64,000 nucleotides of DNA, from NCBI GenBank assembly GCA_029204225.1, contig CM055095.1, positions 38,425,305 through 38,489,304 on the forward strand, written 5' to 3'. Made by a program: the position numbers and the translations under genes. Positions 55,426 to 64,000 of the stretch are shown here, one piece after another. The stretch is from Diphasiastrum complanatum. Its lineage: Eukaryota > Streptophyta > Lycopodiopsida > Lycopodiales > Lycopodiaceae. The notes beneath the pieces were generated by a model. The model did not search any database, had not been told where the DNA came from, and worked only from the letters and a program-made list of their open reading frames with translations. How positions within the stretch are numbered: the stretch's first letter is position 1; each line of letters opens with the position of its first letter.

Positions 55426-56298
55426 TTTATGATAACCTACCACCTTCCGACAAAATCTTGAAAATAATGTTCATAATTTTTTTTTTTGAAATTTTCATAT
55501 CACATTATGTACGATAATGGATGAAGGACCTCCAAACAATTATTATCTAGTTCATAAAAGTGATACTACTCAAGGTGGTTTTAGACTACATTGCTTGGCA
55601 AGTCCCAAATTTGAAATGGAGTCATCCCATTGGTCTAAGGAGGAAAAATGAGTCTTGTTCTCTTTCAAACTATCTTGAGTTGGCCATCATGTGGCAAATG
55701 AGGTGGCATGGGACCCATGCCACGTAGGGGCAACTCAAGCACATTTTTTGGTCCTCGGGACATTGCTTGACATGTTGAGCTACTAAGGGCAATTTAACAA
55801 AAATGGACTAATGGAATGGTAGGGATTCAAATTGGCCGATCAAATTGCGACCCTTCATTTAACATTTGCCATCCAAGTCTTAAAGGGACTCGGGTGGTCT
55901 GTCAACTCACTTGCCAAAGCTTAAAAATGGGCAGCAAGCCAAAGGGCCAAGCAAAAGGACTTGTCAATAATTTGAAACCATAGCCATGTAAACATTCATT
56001 CCAATGACACATGCCCTTTGCTATTTCTCTCTCACATCGTGGATGCACGTGTGATAGAAAGAATTCGCTCTCCAAACCCAAAAGAAAAGAAAAGGAAAAA
56101 GGCTAAATTAGCTGACACCTCATGCTCGCTATCATGTACATAGCCCGTAGCCCACTTCTCAGTCTCTCCACACTCCATGCTTATCTAATACTACACTGTA
56201 CTCATCAATTATAGGAAGAGGAGGGGGTTCACCTCCTGCTGCATGGAATAGCATTGTCCTTTACCTTCCTTTGCTATCCTGTGGCCATTACACAACCA

Positions 56299-56373
<75 letters not shown>

Positions 56374-56462
56374 GGCAAACTACATCAATTGAACACCTTG
56401 CAACTGCCATAACTGGGAACTTTGCCTTTCTTTTGTTGTTTTTCCTTCTCTGAATGCACCCA

Positions 56463-56520
<58 letters not shown>

Positions 56521-57007
56521 GACCTGCTGTGCAAGATTCACCCAGCTTCATTGCAACGATCAACCTGAAATACAACGAAAAGCATCAGATTGAAACAATA
56601 ACTACTAGAATCACACTCTCATTCCGTGAGAGGTCGAATTACAAAAATTGATGGCATGACAGAGTTGTTCATAGCTGGAAACGTAAGGCGCTCCTCTCTC
56701 TCTCTCTCTCGCTCGCACCCCCCTCCCTCACTCCTCAATCGCATTGGATGTGTCTCTCTCTCGATCCATCGCTCGCTCTCTATGTCTCTCTCTGGAAAAT
56801 TCTCTTTCTAGGATCGCTCGCTCTCTGTCTCTCTCTAAAAAATTCTCTTTCCAGAAGTTTCTAATATCATGTGATCTATCTCTAAAATCAACGTGATTGC
56901 ATGTCAACACCACTTCACTTCCTTTCAATTGCCAGTCAAATACGTTTTAGGGCAAACGTGGACCAATGAAAATTTAAAAAACCCATTTTGTTTAAATGGG
57001 GTGACAT

Positions 57008-57078
<71 letters not shown>

Positions 57079-57300
57079 AAAGTCGCTTAATGGCACGGAA
57101 GTGGGTAATGCCCGCACCAGTGGGTGTGAGGACTTAACGTGATGCAAGTTGCTAAGAGAACATGATCTTTCAGAGATTGAAATCATGTGACATGAACTCG
57201 GTGCGTCGCGCTTAATCTCATGCGTGCTAGTAAGCTACGAGGGCCCCACACACATATAATAAAAAAAGTGAGGTGGGAGTGGTCCCCAAGAAAATAGAAC
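55426..57300. other. Intergenic region upstream of the USP gene, many microsatellites
   Basis: No gene recognised. Tracts: (CT)n at about 56303-56370, (CT)n(CA)n at about 56463-56518, imperfect CT-rich repeats 56691-56840, and (CT)n(CA)n at about 57009-57077. Such CT-rich blocks are frequent close to plant promoters, but no TATA or start site is claimed. A run of T/TTTC lies near 55475. Confidence 0.5.
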
Positions 57301-57716
57301 GGACTGCCACATTGGTGAAAGCTATTGGAGCAGAAATCTGTATCACTCAATGGAGCTTCTAGATACAGATTTCTCTAGTACCATAGTTGATCCATTCAAT
57401 CTCGTCATTCAGCTGTCGTTCCTCACCATTTCAGAAGAATGTAAAAGAGAGTATGCAGGAATTGGATATTGAGTATGCCGGAATCGGATTTCGAGCTTGG
57501 TTTCTGATCCAAATTTTGTGTGCAGTGAAGCTTGAGTTCGTACCTGAGGTGGGTTGGAAGAAGCTCTTGTTTTGTCCGCCTATAATGAAACTAAAGTGGT
57601 TATTGTGAGCCTTGAGGTGTGGGAAAGGACGAACTTAGGACATGAAGATAGAAGTATGCTATGTTGAGTTTCAGTTTGGCCTGGTCTGAATTGCATGGCA
57701 TTTTATGTGTTTCAGG

Positions 57717-57924
57717 ATGGAAGAGTCTGAGGCCACTGTGCAAGAACAAAGAGCACCCATTAAAATAATGATTGCAGTGAGCAAGTCCACGCTCAAAGGA
57801 TATCCGCATCCTTCCATCAGTAGCTCACAAGCCTTTGACTGGACGCTGCAGAAGCTAATCCCACACAGCTGCAGGGAAGATTATCAGCTACTATTATTAC
57901 ATATTCAAGTACCTGACGAGGATG
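57717..57924 (+). CDS. Universal stress protein (USP) family, coding exon 1
   Basis: ATG 57717 follows TTTCAG, so the start may lie just after a 5' UTR intron. The exon encodes MEESEATVQE, then IKIMIAVSKSTLKGYPHPSI, then FDWTLQKL and LLLLHIQVPDEDG. This is the N-terminal half of the plant USP fold (beta-1 V.V..S..., helix, LLHVQ strand, DEDG). USP proteins have an adenine-nucleotide alpha-hydrolase-like fold and act in stress responses; a binding function is not shown here. The exon ends GAGGATG|GCAAGT, a GC-type donor, because the reading frame continues exactly in exon 2 at 63197. The paper ORF to 58010 reads into the intron. Confidence 0.85.
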
Positions 57925-58939
57925 GCAAGTGCCCAACGTTCAAACTTCTTTTAGGCCAGAAATATGAATTGTGCAACATGTTTCATCTTTTGAGTTTTGA
58001 CAGTAGCTAGGCCAAGACATTCTCTTTCGTTTGCGTGTTCACGCTTGTCTGAGGTAGAGACATCAAAGCAAACCCTTTAGAAAGCGTGATGAGTCTCACT
58101 AAAAGCTCTTATAAGTGGTAACCCCTCAAATCTGAGCCACTTTCCACCTAGCACCTAGCACTCAGCCAGACCCTTGGAAAATCAATGAATTTATTACAAA
58201 CACATAAAAAATGCTAATAACAAATTATGCATATAAGGGATTGATCTCCAAAAATTCCTTTTCAAATCAGCTACCACTTTTAAAATGGCTATGATCAGAC
58301 TAAGGTTTAAAATGCTAGGATATCAGCCATAAATAGTCGCGATAATCTGCATGAATCTACAAAAGCACTTGCATATAATATTATGCAAGAAACATGAAAA
58401 ATTCTGTGCACAAACCCTAGTCAAGCAAGAATTCAGAAACTAGCCATAAAAATTAATAGATGCAGTAAAATTGAAGCAAATCTTAAACGGCTATCAAGAA
58501 TAGAACATTCGAAAGAAGAATCCACAAGAAATAAGTGAAAATATGGCAATCATTGATTGATTTTCCATCTGTTTGGCGCTAAGATGCAGTAGAGTCTTAG
58601 CAAAATGAAACTAGTATTCTATATTGAAGACGCATGAATTTTCCCATCAAATCTACCACATCTAGGAAGCACATGGTCTTGTATCAATGCACGAAAGGTA
58701 ATTTGAATGTATCTTTATGGTGCCTCCCTTGGGCATTGATGATGTTGGTAGGGATGTGATGGGATCTGGTTCAAGCTATGCAGGACAAAGTTGATTGTAT
58801 GATTCTTTGTGTTAGTGCACTCTATAGAGTCCAAGGTTGTGGGTGCCGTTTTTCGTTATTACGCTTAGGTAATATCCTAGACTTAACATCAAGACATCGC
58901 TTGGTCTCCAATCATTTATGTTGGTTCAACGAATCTACA

Positions 58940-59176
58940 TGTTAATATGGTAAAGGAAACACCTACAATACTTCAGTGTGATAACTAGTGTTGCATCAAG
59001 TTGCAAAGAATCTGGTTTTTCACAGCAAGACGAAGCATACTCGACGTCATGAAGTTGAGCTTATTGTCCTACGGAAGAGCAAGTTGTGGATATTATTACT
59101 AAGGGACTTGGTAAAAGTAATTTGAGAAGTTTAGAGAGCTTCTAGGAGAGATAACAAAGTGACCATTAAGGAGGCG
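58940..59176 (+). pseudogene. Element H: copia RNase H end
   Basis: Across one frameshift the strand encodes AKNLVFHSKTKHTRRHEVEL and YCPTEEQVVDIITKGLGKSN, the RNase H end of copia pol (SRTKHI..., LADILTK). A purine-rich stretch (AAGGAGGCG) follows. Upstream parts are too decayed to read. Confidence 0.7.
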
Positions 59177-59580
59177 TGTTAATGTTTACTTACCCCTATT
59201 GTTAGTAGGTCATGCCTAAGTGCTATTTTAGGGGCCTATACTTTTCTTAGAATAGTTAAAGAACTTTGCTTGTAGTAGGGCGCTAGAGAGCTATAAATGG
59301 GCTCAAATTTTTGACTTACTAGTTAGCTTGGACTTTTACCTAATATAGGTACTAGATTTAGCATTTTGCTTTTTGGTTAAGCATTAGCTTTTGCCTAAGA
59401 TAAAACTAAGAGAATATTTTATAAGGAAGTCTAGCGCCCACCTCCACATCTTTCGTAGCGAGCTTCAGCTTTGCTAATATGAATTTGAGTCATATTGTTT
59501 TGCTCAATCAATTTATGATTATGTTTGTGAGTGCATATGACTCAATCACTCCTATCTAGAATTATAGCCTTATTCTAATA
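59177..59580 (+). mobile_element. Element H: 3' LTR, boundaries approximate
   Basis: It starts TGTTAATGTTTACTTACCCC directly after the purine tract. It contains TTAAAGAACTTTGC and an AATCAATTTATGATTATG region. The end is estimated from loss of LTR-like composition near 59580. No second copy is in the window. Confidence 0.5.
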
Positions 59581-61534
59581 GGTGGAGCAGGACATGCTGG
59601 GGCTTTGGTTGTGATGGACACTTGTTGATCATTATACTTATGCTGCATGATAGCAGAAAAAGGCATGTTAAGACTAAGAGTTTTCGACTTCCGTATGTTA
59701 GAGTTCAATTGCAAAAGAGAGTTTAGTAACACTCATCCAACATAAACATGATGGCATTAACATAACATGATGGCATCGTACAAATACTCACTCTAATAAC
59801 TTGTGGAGTATTCAAATGAAAGTGGCAAAATTAACATTGATCTTAATCAAGTCTTATACATCACTAATCGAAAAGTTTTTCTCCTTGTGAGTACTCTATA
59901 CTCTTGTCCAATTTTAACCTCCCACTACCTCCATTATTTCTACCTTTGTTTCCACTACTTCCACTACCCATTGTTGTCACATTGCCTTCTAGACTTCATG
60001 TCTACTATTAAGTCAGTCAAATTTTACTTACAAGGTTATGCTATTTATAGAACGTCCTTTTGCAATTTCCTATGCCTACCTATGGATTTCAAGGACATCA
60101 TTTCCATCCCTCCCACTTGGACATTGCATTTATTGTACCTACTAATGCTATTTTGAGGTGGAAAATAAGGTACTGCTTGCAACCTGCCAATGAAGTATGA
60201 TGATTTCTAACTCCCTTTTCCACATTGAGAAAATAATTTCTAACTGTGTCAAACTCCTTTAACTTCAGATTTGCAAGATAGTGAATTATTTTGATTGATT
60301 TGTTGGAAACTCTTGAGATAGTGCCATACTTCCCAAGAATGGTGATTCTATTTTTTTAGAACCAATACACTCAAATCAAGAATTTTTTTTAAAATTTTTT
60401 TTTCAAAAGATTTAAATCATTTTGCATTCTAACGATATACGATTCAAAGTTCAAAAAAAAATGGGATAGATCTAAATTGCAATTCACTCACTATTTTGAA
60501 AATGAAACTTCGTAGAATGTCCTGTTATTTAGCAAATGTGCCATGGGATTTGATCTCCTCAAGGTCTATGAAGTCAGCCTACATCGATAAATGTTCCTTG
60601 CGAGAATCTAGATTATAAAAACATGAACTTGAAGTTACTAGATAGTAGACTGAATTTCCAAAAAGCTTGATGTGCAGTAACTCAATCACTCTTTAAATGT
60701 ATTTACGAGAATCTTAGAGAACCAAATGATTGAACTTATGCTTCCTTGATTCTGCATACACTGTTCGGCAAGCTGCTAATTGTGAGGTTTTTCCTTGATG
60801 CAAGAATAAATTTATGTGATGATTCTGTATACGCTGTCCTTTTAAGGTGTGATAGTTCTGATGCTTCTGAGAATAACCATTCACTTGACTTAAGGTGCTA
60901 CTTGAAAGTGATCTGAAACTCGAGTTGAATTTTTTCAGTGATGCAACATTTCTTTCTTTGTAATATGATTGAATGCTATGGCTAAAAGTAGTTACTCCCT
61001 TGATTTTCTGCTGCGGTCTACTAACCCAGTTTCACTTCTTGTAGCTTCTTGCAGATTTGAGCTAACCTTAGGCCCCAAAAAACGTTTCAAACTATTGAGT
61101 GTACTGAAAAAAAATTTTCCTTGTCAAATACACTTCTGTTGTTGCTGGGAACCAAACTTAGGTTAGTCATGGAAAAGTTTTTCAGGAGTCACAACTCAAC
61201 TCCTGTCATGAATCACTTTATCAAGAGAAATGTCCATCAGCATAATGAGAATATTTATCCAAGAGCTAAATGAATGAGTTTTAGTGGATTAGTGGGATGT
61301 TATCAGTGATATGGTGGATTAGTTTAAATCAGCATAGGATTTCAAGGTTGGAATGATCTCAAATCACAACACTTGATGGAGCTCATACACGCAGTGGTAT
61401 TCGGATCTGATGCTTTACGCAGTAAGTAAACTGTCACCAAAGTGCTTGTGTTGATATATCAGAAAACTCTTATAGTACGATACTTACATGAAAAATGTCA
61501 AAAAGAAACTTTTTAACCTATGTTTATATCTTAG
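59581..61534. other. Part of USP intron 1, nothing recognised
   Basis: AT-rich sequence. Frames at 59803-60156 (117 codons, Tyr/Leu/Cys-rich) and elsewhere show no family signature. A-runs near 60380-60470. Confidence 0.5.
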
Positions 61535-61577
61535 TTGCCCGCGTTCCAGAACGCGTTCTGTTTCGGAACGTGGGCAA
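61535..61577. repeat. Near-perfect hairpin with CGTTCC/GGAACG arms
   Basis: The arms TTGCCC(G/A)CGTTCC and GGAACG(T/C)GGGCAA enclose a shorter palindrome AGAACGCGTTCT. An A-rich run follows. Related CGTTCCGACCC sequence recurs at 61618, 62194 and 62244. Confidence 0.75.
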
Positions 61578-61647
61578 TTTAAAAAAAAAAAAAACCGTAA
61601 ATATTTAACAAAGGGTCCGTTCCGACCCAGCTTTCAGCATATATTGG

Positions 61648-61791
61648 TTGAGCAGATTATGGTGGAGCATCTTCAGCTGGTTGGATTCAATTGTATCACC
61701 ATCATGACGTCCCATAGTGTTGAGCAGATTACGGTGGAGCATCTTCAGCTGGTCGGATTCAAATGTATCACCATCATGACCTCCCATAGTG
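61648..61791. repeat. 72 bp tandem duplication
   Basis: Units 61648-61719 and 61720-61791 begin TTGAGCAGATTA(T/C)GGTGGAG and differ at about four bases. The length is a multiple of three, but no gene covers it. Confidence 0.9.
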
Positions 61792-62061
61792 ATTCTGGAA
61801 CGGCAACTATGCTTGTAACAGAGTTACAACCAATTTCCGCTTTGTACTAATTCTTAGACAGTTAGGATTCCTTAAGAATTCACATTCGTTACCACTTTAG
61901 CTATCACAGTTATGCATAAGTAACAAAAGCTTCCAAAGGTTAGCCTTTCAACGAATCTAATCAATCAATATGCTACTGCCGCAGACAGTATCATAAACTC
62001 AGGAGATTTTTGCTTAACTTCTGCCCACAAAACAGGGTTGCAGTGCCGCGTGTTGGGATCC

Positions 62062-62064
62062 CCC

Positions 62065-62107
<43 letters not shown>

Positions 62108-62270
62108 AGCTGTACCACAGCGATTCTGCTCATGACTCTTATCAGATAGATCGCGGCCAGCAAGTGTCATTTTTTTTAATTAAAAAAAAAAAACGTTCCG
62201 ACCCAGTATGTTCCGGAACGTACTGTACGGAATGTACAGTACGTTCCGACCCAAAAGGGTCGGAACGGGT
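62062..62270. repeat. Poly-C/(CT)n tract and GTTCCGACCC hairpins
   Basis: A run of about 16 C is followed by (CT)n (about 62075-62105). At 62194-62270 CGTTCCGACCC, GTTCCGGAAC, a GTACTGTAC/GTACAGTAC pair and CGTTCCGACCC/GGGTCGGAACG arms follow each other. These can fold into two strong hairpins. Likely ends of a small foldback or MITE-type element. Confidence 0.65.
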
Positions 62271-63196
62271 TTGTAAGGTTCATATACATAAGTCTTTCTG
62301 CAGCTTTGGATGATTTGTACAATTGCATTTATGCTTTGCTACAGAGACAGCTGACTTTGTTGAGTGTATACTCGTTGGGATGATGAATCACACTCAGAGG
62401 TGGATTAGATCTGAAACTTGGGGTTAGCTCTTAGAGGGAACATATGGCTGCGTGGAGAGTCTGCTAGCAACCTTTCTAACATATTGGTTTATTACGATGT
62501 TTTGTTTCACAGACTTATCACTGAATGGTTGGTATCCCACTTGTGTTTCTAATATGGGTTGAGGACAATGGATACAATCTTTCATTTCCACCTTCAATAT
62601 GATATAAGCATCCAAACTGGTACTATAAGGATTCATCCAAACTGGAACTATATGCGCATGTGAATTGGCTATTGATGTATGACACGATTATTAGATAATT
62701 TTCTAGAATTATTCACCTTTATGGTTGCTTAGATTATCTGGTCTTAATTTCTTGCTTTCTTTTCATTATAGTCACATTTGATTATTAGATAGCCTTTCAC
62801 AATTGTTTGTGTTGAAACATTCCTTATACCACTTCTAGACACTATGGATGCTGAGAAATTTTTTCTGTTAAAGGAATATTGTGGTGTTGGGATATTCTAT
62901 AATCAATTCAAAACATAATCAATATCACTAGTAGCAAATATTCACATGGAAGAGTTTATTTTCAATGGAAGAATGCCCTTTGTTTGTATCCCAAAATGGG
63001 CTCGAAGATTGTCATGTGATTTTCCCTTTTAAGACCTTGATTTTCCTGTTTGAGACCTCTAATGGTTCCATATCGTAAATACTGATGTTCTGGCTACATG
63101 TTATTACATAATGTTTTAACAGGGCTTCTATCATGATTTAAAGACTTAATGAAAGCTCGTGGTAGGTTTGCTGCTGATGTCAAGAACATTTTTCAG

Positions 63197-63318
63197 GATT
63201 GGATGATATGGACAGCATATATGCGACTGCGAATGATTTTAAGGATATGAAACAGAAAGAGAAAATCAGGGGGCTGCATCTACTAAAAGAATTTGTTAAT
63301 AAGTGTAATCTGGCTCAG
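63197..63318 (+). CDS. Universal stress protein (USP) family, coding exon 2
   Basis: Acceptor TTTTTCAG at 63189-63196 and donor CAG|GTAATT at 63318/63319. It encodes LDDMDSIYATANDFKDMKQK, EKIRGLHLLKEF and VNKCNLAQ. In plant USP proteins of this subgroup DSIYA.P.DF.D and KG..LL..FV..C directly follow the DEDG of exon 1. It joins exon 1 in frame only if the GC donor at 57925 is used. The strand with the ATP/AMP-binding G-2X-G-9X-G motif must lie in a third exon beyond the window. Confidence 0.85.
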
Positions 63319-63576
63319 GTAATTTTGAACTTTTAGGAGTAGACTGAAATTGTTGATGTTAATTTAAGAACAGCCTTAATGATTATACAGTCGATATGAA
63401 ACTTGTCTGTGCAGAATTTTATCTGACAAAGCTGATAGATAAAAGCTTAAGTCAACACAATTCAACTTATATTTTTATGGTTTAGATTGCACTCGTGGTG
63501 CCCTTCTCACAATTGCAGACATCAACTTTTGTTGAAGACTGCTTAAGTCTCACACAGGAACATAAATTTCTATGGT

Positions 63577-64000
63577 TTAGAAGCCTTGGATTACAAGGGG
63601 TTGAATAAATTAACTATTAAAAATAAATATCCATTGCCCAGGATGGATGATCTGGTAGATTGATTAGGCGGAGCTAAATACTTCACAAAAATATTTAGAA
63701 CCAGATATCATAAGATTAGTATTCATCCAAGCTAAGGAAGCGGATGGAGGACGCGGGCGCGCGTTCGCGTCCGCGTCCCCAGACGTGTCCACTTTTTTTT
63801 TTTTATAATTTTTATAATTTTTTTTCATTTTTTGTGCTAAAAAAATTTAAAAAAAATAAAAAAAAATTGGAAGTGTCTGGGGGTCGGCCACGTCTGGGTT
63901 TGGACACCGGACGCCGGATGCGGACGCGGAATGTCCGGCCCGGACCCTCATGTCTGCATCCAAGTGATGTGCAAAAGATTGGTTTTCTGACGAGGTTTGG
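63577..64000 (+). pseudogene. Gypsy RT fragment in USP intron 2, split by a MITE
   Basis: [20 protein letters not shown], then DDLVD, a TGA, LGGAKYFTK and YHKISIHPS (63600-63731) match the RT fingers of a Ty3/gypsy element. The frame continues after the MITE at 63965 with DVQKIGFLTRFG to the window edge. Removal of the MITE and one target copy restores the frame without gap. Oriented as the USP gene. The RT finger Asp of LGGAKYFTKID is lost. Confidence 0.85.
63732..63956 (+). mobile_element. 225 bp GC-armed MITE with 8 bp target duplication
   Basis: Flanked by CATCCAAG (63724-63731 and 63957-63964). The outer parts are GC-rich and partly complementary: GTTCGCGTCCGCGTCC and CAGACGTGTCCAC on the left versus CGGATGCGGACGCGGAAT and CCACGTCTGGG on the right. 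The centre is a T-rich then A-rich run (63792-63866). An 8 bp target duplication is typical of hAT-type elements. The ends CTAAGG...CATGTCTG give only a weak terminal inverted repeat. Confidence 0.85.

Larger units (their letters stand above)
57925..63196 (+). other. USP intron 1 (GC-AG, 5.27 kb)
   Basis: Starts GCAAGT, ends TTTTTCAG. It contains copia remnant H (58940-59580), hairpin sequences (61535-61577, 62194-62270), a 72 bp tandem duplication, and AT-rich sequence without recognised genes. Short frames such as 59803-60156 match nothing. Confidence 0.78.

Noticed and set aside
57925-58010. The USP exon continuing to the stop at 58008
   Set aside because: Residues after DEDG do not fit the family, while exon 2 at 63197 continues it exactly; the longer form would need intron retention.

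Overview
The window is plant nuclear DNA. Spliced genes with plant-type products, tRNA-iMet- and tRNA-Asp-primed LTR retrotransposons, CACTA-type transposon remnants and long (GA)n/(CT)n tracts all point to a repeat-rich flowering plant genome. I cannot name the species. Host genes are few: the first coding exon of a glutathione S-transferase-like protein (10-450, minus), an intronless chloroplast-type DnaJ protein (9653-10321, minus), and two exons of a universal stress protein gene (57717-57924 and 63197-63318, plus) separated by a 5.3 kb intron. Nearly everything else is transposable element.

Region by region: 1-3.7 kb host exon, its upstream region and a tRNA-like retroposon. 3.7-8.4 kb a copia scrap, then Ty3/gypsy element A (gag, protease, integrase and a downstream reading frame; RT-RNase H missing). 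8.4-14.2 kb DnaJ gene, a CACTA scrap, minisatellites and an LTR-like stretch. 14.2-19.5 kb gypsy element B (tRNA-Asp primer site, protease, integrase tail, then a long coiled-coil reading frame). 19.6-21.3 kb the C-terminal part of a CACTA transposase (minus). 21.3-29.4 kb gypsy element C (gag, protease, RT, RNase H, integrase, then a long downstream reading frame). 29.4-33.9 kb element D, a non-coding LTR element with a tRNA-iMet primer site. 33.9-44.7 kb an inverted block holding the 3' end of copia element E, a SET-domain reading frame next to CACTA transposase sequence, the 3' LTR and tail of element C, and the young, complete element F. 44.7-48.5 kb the 5' part of copia element E. 48.8-49.6 kb CACTA N-terminal exons. 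50.8-53.5 kb a probable DNA transposon bounded by palindromic GCGTGGATAATCCACGC-type repeats with a multi-exon gene inside. 53.5-55.4 kb copia remnants. 55.4-64 kb the USP gene, whose introns hold copia, hairpin, gypsy and MITE insertions.

The elements are nested in a datable order. A CACTA transposon (pieces at 49.6-48.8, 35.2-37.4 and 21.3-19.7 kb) received gypsy C and copia E. D then inserted into the downstream reading frame of C. A 10,832 bp inversion (33866-44697) cut the 3' LTR of D and the RT/RNase H junction of E. F landed in the 3' region of C, inside the inverted block. The inversion follows from the sequence itself: flipping the block rejoins the E reading frame in frame, completes the D LTR, and places the E LTRs (613 bp each) in direct orientation with matching ATTCA target duplications.

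The best candidates for something undescribed are: (1) element F, with LTRs identical as read and one open 1030-codon frame in which a copia gag is fused to about 700 residues that are not protease, integrase or RT; (2) a long gypsy reading frame downstream of integrase (N-domain, Pro/Ser linker, coiled coil, conserved RGG[WY] motif), shared by elements B and C and probably A, preceded by a spacer full of CGAA/TTCG-core motifs; (3) a SET-domain reading frame joined in phase to CACTA N-terminal exon sequence; (4) the palindrome-bounded transposon at 50.8-53.5 kb.
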